64,000 bases of DNA from Leptolyngbya sp. SIOISBB (GTDB taxonomy: Bacteria > Cyanobacteriota > Cyanobacteriia > Phormidesmidales > Phormidesmidaceae): the NCBI GenBank assembly GCA_010671905.1, contig JAAHII010000001.1, positions 4,030,001 through 4,094,000 on the forward strand. The letters run 5' to 3'. A program made the translations under genes and the position numbers. Positions within the stretch are counted from its first letter, which is position 1. The number at the start of each line of letters is the position of its first letter. The notes below the pieces were generated by a model, which worked only from the letters and a program-made list of their open reading frames with translations, was not told the DNA's origin and made no database searches. Of the stretch, positions 27,464-35,771 are shown piece after piece.

Positions 27464-27892
27464 ATGGCAGAAACTCTGACTGGACAAACTCCGAAATTTG
27501 GCGGCAGCACTGGTGGTCTTTTGACCAAAGCAGCAGTCGAAGAAAAGTACGCAATTACCTGGACTAGCAAAAAAGAGCAAGTCTTCGAAATGCCGACTGG
27601 TGGTTCTGCAATCATGAACCAAGGTGAGAACCTCCTTTATTTGGCGCGTAAAGAGCAATGTTTAGCATTGGGAACTCAACTACGCACTAAATTCAAGCCC
27701 AAGATCCAAGATTACAAAATCTATCGGATTTATCCCAGTGGTGAAACGCAGTATGTGCATCCTGCAGATGGTGTGTTTCCTGAGAAGGTGAACGAAGGGC
27801 GCGATCCGATTAATAAAGTTGACCGCAGTATCGGCAAAAATCCTAACCCTGCGACCATTAAGTTCAGTGGTAAAGAGCCTTTCGAGGTTTAA
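27464..27892 (+). CDS. psaD: Photosystem I reaction centre subunit II
   Basis: The 142 residues are PsaD from end to end: [20 protein letters not shown] at the N-terminus, then [40 protein letters not shown] and [20 protein letters not shown], ending with [18 protein letters not shown]. PsaD sits on the stromal side of photosystem I, binds PsaC and forms the ferredoxin docking site. The start was set at the ATG before AETLTG, although the frame is open 13 codons further upstream. The psaD-trpE order also occurs in Synechocystis. Confidence 0.97.
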   Translation: MAETLTGQTPKFGGSTGGLLTKAAVEEKYAITWTSKKEQVFEMPTGGSAIMNQGENLLYLARKEQCLALGTQLRTKFKPKIQDYKIYRIYPSGETQYVHPADGVFPEKVNEGRDPINKVDRSIGKNPNPATIKFSGKEPFEV

Positions 27893-27931
27893 TACTGGGT
27901 CAACGGTGTCTTCATAAATCAATCAGATTTT

Positions 27932-27963
27932 AACGGGGTGTAGCATTGCTATACCCTGTTTTG
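27932..27963 (+). terminator. Intrinsic terminator after psaD
   Basis: ACGGGGTGTAGC pairs with GCTATACCCTG (with one G-U pair) around a short loop, followed by TTTTG. It lies 40 nt beyond the psaD stop and separates psaD transcription from trpE. Confidence 0.75.
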
Positions 27964-28031
27964 TTATCGGCTTCGTAGCTCTGTGATTCGCGATCGCTGC
28001 GAGGTTCACTTATTCTTTTGCCCCCTCTCCT

Positions 28032-29588
28032 ATGGCCTTCCCTTCCTTTGAGCAGTTCCAACATCTAGCGACTCAAGGTAACTTCATCCCGGTTTATCAA
28101 GAGTTGGCCGCCGATTTAGATACCCCCGTCTCGGCTTGGCACAAAGTTTGCGCCACGGCGCCTTACAGCTTTTTGTTGGAATCAGTTGAAGGGGGTGAAA
28201 GGTTGGGTCGCTATAGCTTCTTAGGCTGTGACCCGCTATGGGTACTGGAAACCCGTGGCGAGACGACGACTCAAACCTTCCGAGATGGCACCGCCAAAAC
28301 CTATGGCGGTGATCCGTTTGCGATTTTGCCTCAATGTTTAGCACCGTATCAACCGGTCAAGCTGCCCGAACTCCCGCCGGGGATTGGGGGACTGTTTGGG
28401 TTTTGGGGCTATGAACTCATCCAGTGGATTGAGCCCACTGTGCCGGTTTATGACCGTACCGATGCTGATCTACCTGATGGTCTCTGGATGCAAATCGATA
28501 GCCTGCTTATTTTTGACCAGGTGAAACGCAAAATGTGGGTGGTGGCCTATGCCGATTTACGCCAACCAGGGCAAGATCTTGCCGTCGCGTATCAGACTGC
28601 TTGCGATCGCATCCAAACCCTCGTCAACCAATTAACCGCTCCACTACAAGGCTTATCCCCGCTGACGCAGTGGCAGTCTGTGAACGCCCAATCGGCGGCC
28701 GCGCCTTTGACCTACACCAGTAATCGCACTCAGCAGGAGTTTTGCGATGCCGTGCATCAGGCTAAGGAATACATTCGAGCGGGCGATATTTTTCAAGTCG
28801 TCGTGTCTCAGCGGTTATCGACCCGTTATCAGGGCAATCCCTTTGACCTCTATCGCTCGCTCCGGTTGGTCAATCCCTCGCCTTATATGGCCTATTTCCA
28901 TTTCAAGGACTGGCAGCTCATTGGGTCTAGTCCGGAAGTGATGGTGAAAGCGGAAAATGACCCGCGATCACCCGATCACAAAATTGCGACTGTACGACCC
29001 ATTGCCGGTACTCGCCCCCGTGGCAAAACGGCGATCGCAGATGCCGACTATGCTGCTGACTTGCTTGCTGATCCTAAGGAAATTGCCGAACACGTCATGC
29101 TCGTTGACTTAGGTCGCAATGACCTAGGACGAGTCTGCAGCAGTGGCACAGTACAGGTTGATGAGTTGATGGTGATCGAGCGATACTCTCACGTGATGCA
29201 TATTGTGAGTAATGTCATTGGCCAACTCGCCCCTGAGAAAACTGCCTGGGACCTCTTAAAAGCTTGCTTTCCGGCGGGTACGGTGAGTGGTGCCCCTAAA
29301 ATTCGGGCCATGCAAATTATTCATGAGTTAGAACCGGATCATCGTGGCCCCTATTCCGGTGTCTATGGCTACTACGACTTTGAAGGGCAACTCAATACAG
29401 CCATCACCATCCGTACCATGATTGTGCGTCCAGAGCAGCCAGGGCAACATTTTGTCAGCGTGCAGGCCGGGGCCGGATTAGTGGCCGATTCTGTGCCAGC
29501 GTCTGAGTTTCAGGAAACCTTGAATAAATCTCAGGGCATGCTCACCGCAATTCGTAGCTTACAAGGGGGAAATTCGCCGCAAATTTAG
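28032..29588 (+). CDS. trpE: Anthranilate synthase component I
   Basis: The 518 residues match TrpE. The N-terminal domain has LLESVEGGERLGRYSFLG, the tryptophan-feedback region. The chorismate-binding domain has YIRAGDIFQVVVSQRL, IGSSPEVMV, RPIAGTRPRGKT, LVDLGRNDLGRVC, then FPAGTVSGAPKIRAMQIIHE and GGYGYYDFEG-like YSGVYGYYDFEGQLNTAITI. It makes anthranilate from chorismate, using ammonia from TrpG, which is not adjacent. The LLES element suggests normal tryptophan inhibition. Confidence 0.95.
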   Translation: MAFPSFEQFQHLATQGNFIPVYQELAADLDTPVSAWHKVCATAPYSFLLESVEGGERLGRYSFLGCDPLWVLETRGETTTQTFRDGTAKTYGGDPFAILPQCLAPYQPVKLPELPPGIGGLFGFWGYELIQWIEPTVPVYDRTDADLPDGLWMQIDSLLIFDQVKRKMWVVAYADLRQPGQDLAVAYQTACDRIQTLVNQLTAPLQGLSPLTQWQSVNAQSAAAPLTYTSNRTQQEFCDAVHQAKEYIRAGDIFQVVVSQRLSTRYQGNPFDLYRSLRLVNPSPYMAYFHFKDWQLIGSSPEVMVKAENDPRSPDHKIATVRPIAGTRPRGKTAIADADYAADLLADPKEIAEHVMLVDLGRNDLGRVCSSGTVQVDELMVIERYSHVMHIVSNVIGQLAPEKTAWDLLKACFPAGTVSGAPKIRAMQIIHELEPDHRGPYSGVYGYYDFEGQLNTAITIRTMIVRPEQPGQHFVSVQAGAGLVADSVPASEFQETLNKSQGMLTAIRSLQGGNSPQI

Positions 29589-30084
29589 TATGGCTGCTGG
29601 GGGTTGTGATTGGCTGATCCTGCTGTTGCGGAGCGATCGCCAAACCTCAGCGGTTTTAGGAGTTGGTTGCACTGTCACAATTTACAAACAGTATCCTCAT
29701 GACCCACTTATCGCGAACCGCAGACACTCGACAGGAGATCGCCAGCCTTTGTGGTATGGGCATTGCAGGGTTCTCATCTGGACTCACTCGGTGGCGAGTT
29801 GCAATGGTAGTGAAGCCTAGCTTATAAATAGTGAGTCTGAGACATCAGTGAGTTGGACGGGTACACTGTGAATATCCAAATTTCTCTGCTATTTGGTCTA
29901 GACGTTTTGTCGGTCTTTCCTGAACGAACTCGATGAGCGTGTAGCCTATAGTCCAGCCCGACATTGACAAAATCCGCTTTCTGTGGGTTATGTGATGTCA
30001 ACGTTGTGCCAGCGCAGCTGACTAATAGCTGAATGGTGTGGGAAAACCTTAGCTGATTTTTTGATTGAAACCCAACGGGAGAAC
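29589..30084. other. Intergenic region, no supported gene
   Basis: About 500 nt follow trpE. The frame at 29590-29820 lacks a ribosome-binding site and any family pattern. No hairpin or repeat stands out. Promoter elements for the FHA gene probably lie near its 3' end. Confidence 0.4.
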
Positions 30085-30795
30085 ATGTTTGATCCCAAAG
30101 TATTGAGTGAATATGCCCTCTCCAACATGGATTTTGCGACTGAAAGCATTCAAAACCGGTTGAATTTATTTCAGACTTTCAAACGCTTGTATGAACAAAA
30201 TCCAGCGCTGCTGAGTGAAATCCTCAATCTGGCAACGTTAGACAAGCAAATGCCGGTACACCCCGGTAACTTTTCTTACGTGTTGGGTTTAGTGACTGAT
30301 AAGCAGGCTTTGTTGATTACGAATGTTTCAGAAGATCGCTCTCAAATTTTCCTGCAACCACAACTGCATAATCAGATTTGGACGTTTGGTAGAGATCCGA
30401 ATAAAGCTTCTTTACCCATCCGCGATCGCCGCTTATCGCGCTGCCATGCGGCGATTCGCTACGACAACGCCTGCGGATTTCTGTTGTATGACCTAGCTAG
30501 CACTAATGGTACTTATGTGAATGGTGTCCGCATCCGTCAAAGCCATATTTTACGAGACGGTGACTTGATCCGGCTGGGCAGTATGAACTTTGGCTTTTTT
30601 ACTGGAGCCGAGTTTCGTCGCGTGGGTGATACTCCCCCAGAGGTGCTGCAGTTGATTAGCGAGGCGACTGTGCCCCCAACTGCACCCATGGATGATGATG
30701 GCATGCCTGCAACGATCGCGGATGATGAAGCGCTGCCGCCTAATTTAGAACCAACCCTGCACTTTATGAGTGGTACTGAGTTTGCCCAGGAATAA
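30085..30795 (+). CDS. FHA-domain protein
   Basis: I chose ATG 30085 (236 residues) with GGGAG close upstream. The frame continues 8 codons up to a TTG. A helical N-terminal region (about 1-85) precedes a clear FHA domain (about 95-175). The domain shows the conserved phosphothreonine-binding residues in IWTFGRDPNKASLPI, then LSRCHAAIRY and the STNGTYVNG loop. The tail is acidic and unordered. FHA domains read phosphothreonine, so a partner Ser/Thr kinase is expected elsewhere. The exact role is unknown. Confidence 0.83.
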   Translation: MFDPKVLSEYALSNMDFATESIQNRLNLFQTFKRLYEQNPALLSEILNLATLDKQMPVHPGNFSYVLGLVTDKQALLITNVSEDRSQIFLQPQLHNQIWTFGRDPNKASLPIRDRRLSRCHAAIRYDNACGFLLYDLASTNGTYVNGVRIRQSHILRDGDLIRLGSMNFGFFTGAEFRRVGDTPPEVLQLISEATVPPTAPMDDDGMPATIADDEALPPNLEPTLHFMSGTEFAQE

Positions 30796-30898
30796 ATTGC
30801 TAACTCTTGGTGTGGCGTTTTGTATTCAGTCAGTAACTTTGGCTGATAGCCAGCGCTAGGTGAGTTGGGGCTGAGCGTCTTAAACGAATGCTTTTCGT

Positions 30899-31498
30899 TC
30901 AGTCACGATCAAAGGTCTCCACGATGACTTGTAACTCTTGTGGCGAATTGACCTGGTAAGCATTGATCCCCACACTATTGGCAGCTTCGACGTTGCGTGC
31001 ACCGTCATCAAAGAAGGCGGCAGTGTGCGGAGCGATATCAAGAGTTGTCAAAACATGGTGAAAAATTTCAGGATCCGGTTTCATGAGCCCGATTTTGTGA
31101 GAGAGAAACACTTGCTCAAAAGGAGCGTAAAAGTCGTAGCGATCGCGCAAGCGTTCGTAATGGGCGGAGTTGGTGTTCGACAGCAAGGATAGGTGATATT
31201 GTTGTTTGAGCCGACTCAAGGTCTCATTACACCCCGGCATGGGAGCCTGCACAAATTCCAAAAACTCGTGTTGCACTTGCTCGGCGGATACCTGCAAATC
31301 AAATTCCCGAATGAAGTTCTCGGCAAATGTCTCAAAGTCAATGCGCCCTGACTCAAAATCAACTGTGCTGCGGGCATTGATCCAGAGGTGATGTAACTCA
31401 TCAATTGGCACTGAGCGCCCTAATAAGCCGCTGATGCGCTCACTCCATTCCAGCTGTACAAGAACACCGCCCATGTCAGAAATTATGTGCGTGATCAT
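30899..31498 (-). CDS. HAD family hydrolase (YihX-like)
   Basis: From ATG 31498, preceded by GGAG at a normal distance, the product has 199 residues. The longer frame to 31543 looks non-coding. Motif I is ISDMGGVLV, in which the usual second Asp is Gly, as in the YihX-like subgroup. The cap region includes the segment around MPGCNETLSRLKQQYHLSLL, motif II SNTNS, motif III Lys in MKPDPEIF and motif IV FFDDGARNVEAA. The family dephosphorylates sugar or nucleotide phosphates. The substrate is undetermined. Confidence 0.83.
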   Translation of the reverse strand: MITHIISDMGGVLVQLEWSERISGLLGRSVPIDELHHLWINARSTVDFESGRIDFETFAENFIREFDLQVSAEQVQHEFLEFVQAPMPGCNETLSRLKQQYHLSLLSNTNSAHYERLRDRYDFYAPFEQVFLSHKIGLMKPDPEIFHHVLTTLDIAPHTAAFFDDGARNVEAANSVGINAYQVNSPQELQVIVETFDRD

Positions 31499-31982
31499 GG
31501 CGATCGCTGCTCCTGATACTGAGTCTTTTACAATTTGCCGCAAAAGCTACCGTGGAGCAAGCCGATCTGCAGGGCTTTACCCCTGACTCGCACCGCTAGT
31601 CGCTCCGTTGACTGCTTTAAGCACGCTGCTGGAGAACGGTTGATTCACGATTTGGCGAAGCACATGAAGCCTGATTGATCCAGTCGCGCTCAGTGACAGT
31701 TGGCGATTGTTGGTCAAGCATTCCCAACTATGCCAACCGGTGTCTTCCAGGAAAGTTATTTAGGGAGCTGCGGGGAAATAAAGTACCTCTTGGAGGGGCG
31801 CAAGGCCTTGCGCCCTTACAGTCAATGTTCTTGCTGGTAGGGATGTGATTAAATCGCAAGCCCCTTAGTTGGGGTTTTCATGGTCTTTGGATGAAGTCTC
31901 CGGGAAAGATTCGCAATTTATTGGAGAAATTTAGAGCAGAAGGGAATTCTCTGGCCAGTCGTTTACCTATCACATCCTTTTT
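31499..31982. other. Divergent intergenic region with palindrome
   Basis: About 480 nt lie between the HAD gene and the lipoprotein gene, which are divergent. The one clear structure is the 20-bp perfect palindrome at 31796-31815. No gene was recognised. Confidence 0.4.
31796..31815. repeat. 20-bp perfect palindrome
   Basis: GGGCGCAAGGCCTTGCGCCC is a perfect palindrome without a loop. It can form a cruciform or serve as a dimer-binding site. It resembles G/C-rich dispersed palindromes of cyanobacterial genomes, but no second copy was seen in this window. Confidence 0.55.
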
Positions 31983-33086
31983 ATGAACAGTCGTCTGCAG
32001 CCAAATCGTTACCCGCAGCACTTGAGTCAATTAGCCCTCAAAGGATTGCTAGCTGTCACTATGGGACTGATGACGGTGGCTTGCTCTAAGGACGTGGCCA
32101 ACTCTCCTGAAACGGCCCCCTCCAACGATACAGTAGTAGCGACCGCCGAAACGAGCCCAGCTGCAGACAGCAATACGCCTGATGTCGTTGAGGCCGCCAG
32201 CCAGACTCCCTCAGCCAGTACACGCAATGCAGAAGTCGGAAACGATGGCGAGCCGGATGAACCTCTCACAGCGGACATCGAACGGCTGAATCTAGAACCC
32301 GGGACGCCCTATGGAGAAGTGAGATCGCTCGTCATGGTAGCAGGCTGGGTGCCCTATACCCAGGCAGACGGTGCCACCCCCGACCCCAACAGTCGCACCG
32401 TACAAGAATTGCACGCGCAAGGGTTTGAGGAAGCTGAGACATGCTCTGGCACCGGTCAAGGCTTTTGTGCATTTCTATTTACACACATGAATCAAGTGGC
32501 GTTTCCCGATGCTCGGCTAAAAATCATTACCACCCCATCCATGGGTGAACTCTATGGCGAACCCAACTTTTATGGCTGGGATATGTGGGCCTACGAGCCC
32601 GTCGTCAGCAGTGTTCCTAAAGGTGACAGCCCCAATTATGAGTATCTAGAAGCAAACGCCACCTACGAAACCCAAAAATTCAACGCTGCCTTGTACGCAG
32701 AAGTGCTCGCGCAAGAGCAGGATTGCGTGCTCATCGGGGACTGTGCCAACTCGCAATATCTCTTTGAAGACGTTTTGCTGACATTTAGCACAGGGGAGTT
32801 TGGCTCCACTACTATGGCGGTCGTTCCTCATGCCTTGGTATCCAGAACTCAAGCGCTGAACTATGCTCAGATGCTTGATCTTGATGGTGAGATTGATTTT
32901 GCCGACAGCATCATGGTTAGCAACTACGAAGGGGGAGAGCTGCCACCCGAAGGCGTGAGAATGACCGAAAGCTTCTTTACCCTTACCCCACCAGCAGCAG
33001 AGGACGCCTCGACAAAAATGGTGAGGCTGATTGCCAGACCTAATGAAGATATCTTTCGGGTCGAATTCGAGTTCGTCATGCTTTAG
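31983..33086 (+). CDS. Hypothetical lipoprotein
   Basis: The 367-residue product starts with a signal peptide and lipobox (GLMTVAC, Cys about residue 34). A low-complexity Ser/Thr/Ala-rich stretch follows (to about 95), then a folded region from LNLEPGTPYGEVRSLVMVAG. The folded part contains several cysteines (ETCSGTGQGFCAFLF, EQDCVLIGDCANSQY) that could pair, and ends with a beta-rich segment. I do not recognise a family. It is likely anchored in the envelope. It is followed by a helicase gene 80 nt downstream in the same direction. Confidence 0.68.
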   Translation: MNSRLQPNRYPQHLSQLALKGLLAVTMGLMTVACSKDVANSPETAPSNDTVVATAETSPAADSNTPDVVEAASQTPSASTRNAEVGNDGEPDEPLTADIERLNLEPGTPYGEVRSLVMVAGWVPYTQADGATPDPNSRTVQELHAQGFEEAETCSGTGQGFCAFLFTHMNQVAFPDARLKIITTPSMGELYGEPNFYGWDMWAYEPVVSSVPKGDSPNYEYLEANATYETQKFNAALYAEVLAQEQDCVLIGDCANSQYLFEDVLLTFSTGEFGSTTMAVVPHALVSRTQALNYAQMLDLDGEIDFADSIMVSNYEGGELPPEGVRMTESFFTLTPPAAEDASTKMVRLIARPNEDIFRVEFEFVML

Positions 33087-33166
33087 CACAACCCTCAATG
33101 GCGAGCATCGGTTTGGCTCAAATTTGACAGCTCGCGATCGCGCTGCTGGGAGATGCAAAATTCGCC

Positions 33167-35599
33167 ATGATGGGGATTATGGATACTCGACTCAACCCCA
33201 TTATTGATTGGTTTGCGCGGCAGGGCTGGCAACCACTCAGCTTTCAACAGCAAGCTTGGGCAGCTTATCTGGCTGGTAGGAGTGGTCTGATCCAGGTCCC
33301 GACAGGATCAGGCAAGACCTATGCTGCAGTTATGGGTCCCCTCGCTGCAATGCTGGAAACTCCAGGCAGTGGCTTACAACTGCTCTACATCACACCATTG
33401 CGGGCACTATCGCGAGATATTGAGCAATCGATTCGTCGTCCGGTGGAAGCCATGGGCTGGAATGTACACATCGAATCCCGTACGGGCGATACGAGCGCTC
33501 ATAAAAAATCGCGGCAGCTCAAAAAAATGCCCGACGTTTTGATCACAACGCCGGAGTCGCTGTCGGTCATGCTGTCTTACAAAGACAGTCAAAAGCGTTT
33601 TCAATCTTTGCGGTGTGTCGTGCTAGATGAGTGGCACGAACTGATGAGTTCTAAGCGGGGCACACAAGCCGAACTCGCGCTGTCGCGGTTGCGAGAGTTG
33701 GTTCCCAGTCTGCAGACTTGGGCTGTGTCAGCAACATTAAGCAATTTGACAGAGGCGGCCCAGACGGCGGTTGGTCTGGATTTTGAGCCCGTGATCATCC
33801 AGTCTGATCTAGATCGTGCGACGGTGATTCAGAGCATTTTGCCCGAGTCTGTCGATAGTTTTCCTTGGGCGGGACATTTGGGCCTGCGCATGTTTGAAGC
33901 ACTGGTTGTCACTCTAGATATCGAAAAGTCGACGCTGATCTTTACCAACACGCGTAACCAGGCAGAGCGCTGGTTTCAAGCGCTGCAGTTCGCTGTACCT
34001 GACCATGAGGATGAGATTGCGTTGCACCATGGCTCAATTGATAAGCAAGAACGAGAAGCGATCGAAGCCGGGGTCAAAGCCGGTGATATCAAGTGGGTAG
34101 TCTGTACTTCATCGCTGGATTTGGGCGTGGATTTTCAGCCAGTGGAGCGGGTCGTGCAGATTGGCAGTGCTAAAAATTTGGCGCGGCTGCTGCAGCGGGC
34201 GGGGCGATCGGCTCACGTGCCGGAGGGTACTTCGGAAGTGTTCTTTCTGCCGACTAATGCTTTGGAACTGTTGGAAATTTCGGCGTTTCGGCGTGGACTG
34301 GCAGCAGGGGCCATTGAAACGCGACGTCCTCGTGATAAGCCTTATGACGTATTAGTACAGCATTTAGTCACCTTGGCCTGTGGCGATGGCTTTGAGCCAA
34401 GCACAACTTTAGCCGCTATTCGCCAAACGGTCGCTTACCAGCATCTCACGGCTGAGGAATTTTGCTGGGTGATGGAATTCATCGAGAAGGGAGGTCAATG
34501 CTTGAGGGCATATCCTCGCTATCAGAAAGTTGTTTGGGCGGGCGATCGCTACCGAGTGACTGATCCCCAAATTACTCGTATGCACCGCATGGGCATTGGC
34601 ACCATTACGGGTAACCAAGCGGTGAAGCTCATGTATACCAATCGTCGAGAAATTGGCACGGTCGAAGAAAACTTCGTGTCGCGGCTCAAACCCGGTGATG
34701 TCTTTTTCTTTGCCGGACGGCAGTTACAGTTTTTTCAAATGAAGGACATGGTGTTGTATGTGAAAAATACGCGCCGTCAATCCACCGTGACCCCGACTTG
34801 GGGCGGCGGACAACTCGCCATTTCGGATACGTTGAGTACGCACCTACGGCAAGAAGTCGAGCTGGTGCGTCAACCCGGCGATTGGAATCGTGAAATTCAC
34901 TGTATCGCGCCAATTTTGGAGACGCAGGCGCGGTTATCTCAGATTCCAGCGACGGATCAGCTGCTGGTGGAATGCTGTAAAACGCGTGAAGGTCAGCATC
35001 TTTACGTATTTCCGTTTGAGGGGCGGTTTGTACACGAGGGGCTGGGCTTTTTGTGGGGCTATCGGTTGGCGCGGCAAAAGAGCGCGACGTTCACGATTTC
35101 GGTCAACGATTATGGCTTTGAAATTCTCGGCCCTAAAGGATATCCCTTTGAGGAGCTGTTTTCAGACGATTTTTTTAGTCTGGAAAACTTGGAAGCGGAT
35201 ATCAAAGCGAGTTTGAATATTTCAGAGCTGACACAGCGAAAGTTTCGGGGCGTGGCGCAGGTGGCAGGACTCGTGTTTAAGGGATATCCCGGCTCGCGTA
35301 AAACCTCATCGCAATTGCAGGTCAGTTCATCTTTGTTGTATGAAGTGTTCAGTAAATATGAACCGAATAATTTGCTGTTGAAGCAGGCTGAGCGAGAGGT
35401 GATGGCAGAACAATTGGAGACCCATCGCTTAGCAAAACTTTTGGAAAAGTTGAGTCAGCTCAAGATCGTTTGGCAAGCCACGTCTCGTCCAGGACCGTTG
35501 GCGTTTCCGTTACTGGTAGAGCGGCTGGGTACCCGTATGACGAATGAGAGTTTACTAGAGCGGATTGAGCGGCTAAAGCAGCAGTGGAACAAAAAGTAA
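33167..35599 (+). CDS. Ligase-associated DExH-box DNA helicase (Lhr-like)
   Basis: The 810 residues contain the Lhr-type helicase core: Q-motif region LSFQQQAWAAYLAGRSGLIQ, Walker A PTGSGKT, motif Ib/II VVLDEWHEL, motif III SATLSN, motif IV TLIFTNTRNQAE, motif V CTSSLDLGVDF and motif VI QRAGRSAH. A long C-terminal region follows. The DEWH box and length fit the ligase-associated DExH helicase family, which elsewhere clusters with a DNA ligase, an exonuclease and a phosphoesterase. Those partners are absent from this window. The start could be any of three closely spaced ATGs (33167, 33170, 33182). Confidence 0.86.
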   Translation: MMGIMDTRLNPIIDWFARQGWQPLSFQQQAWAAYLAGRSGLIQVPTGSGKTYAAVMGPLAAMLETPGSGLQLLYITPLRALSRDIEQSIRRPVEAMGWNVHIESRTGDTSAHKKSRQLKKMPDVLITTPESLSVMLSYKDSQKRFQSLRCVVLDEWHELMSSKRGTQAELALSRLRELVPSLQTWAVSATLSNLTEAAQTAVGLDFEPVIIQSDLDRATVIQSILPESVDSFPWAGHLGLRMFEALVVTLDIEKSTLIFTNTRNQAERWFQALQFAVPDHEDEIALHHGSIDKQEREAIEAGVKAGDIKWVVCTSSLDLGVDFQPVERVVQIGSAKNLARLLQRAGRSAHVPEGTSEVFFLPTNALELLEISAFRRGLAAGAIETRRPRDKPYDVLVQHLVTLACGDGFEPSTTLAAIRQTVAYQHLTAEEFCWVMEFIEKGGQCLRAYPRYQKVVWAGDRYRVTDPQITRMHRMGIGTITGNQAVKLMYTNRREIGTVEENFVSRLKPGDVFFFAGRQLQFFQMKDMVLYVKNTRRQSTVTPTWGGGQLAISDTLSTHLRQEVELVRQPGDWNREIHCIAPILETQARLSQIPATDQLLVECCKTREGQHLYVFPFEGRFVHEGLGFLWGYRLARQKSATFTISVNDYGFEILGPKGYPFEELFSDDFFSLENLEADIKASLNISELTQRKFRGVAQVAGLVFKGYPGSRKTSSQLQVSSSLLYEVFSKYEPNNLLLKQAEREVMAEQLETHRLAKLLEKLSQLKIVWQATSRPGPLAFPLLVERLGTRMTNESLLERIERLKQQWNKK

Positions 35600-35771
35600 A
35601 AAGTGCCAGAGTGAACGGAGATGGGAATTGACCCGCACTCCCTTGCCGTCTATTAAAACTCGTTGTGTAGAACGGCCATATTGATCAGAAGTGGGGCATT
35701 CTGAAAGGCAGCGGTTTACTTGGCTGGGTGGTCAACTTGCCTGAATAGTCGCTGTTGCAGATGGAGTCGTC

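Noticed and set aside
29590-29820. Frame of 76 codons after trpE
   Set aside because: No ribosome-binding site, no family pattern and unlikely composition.
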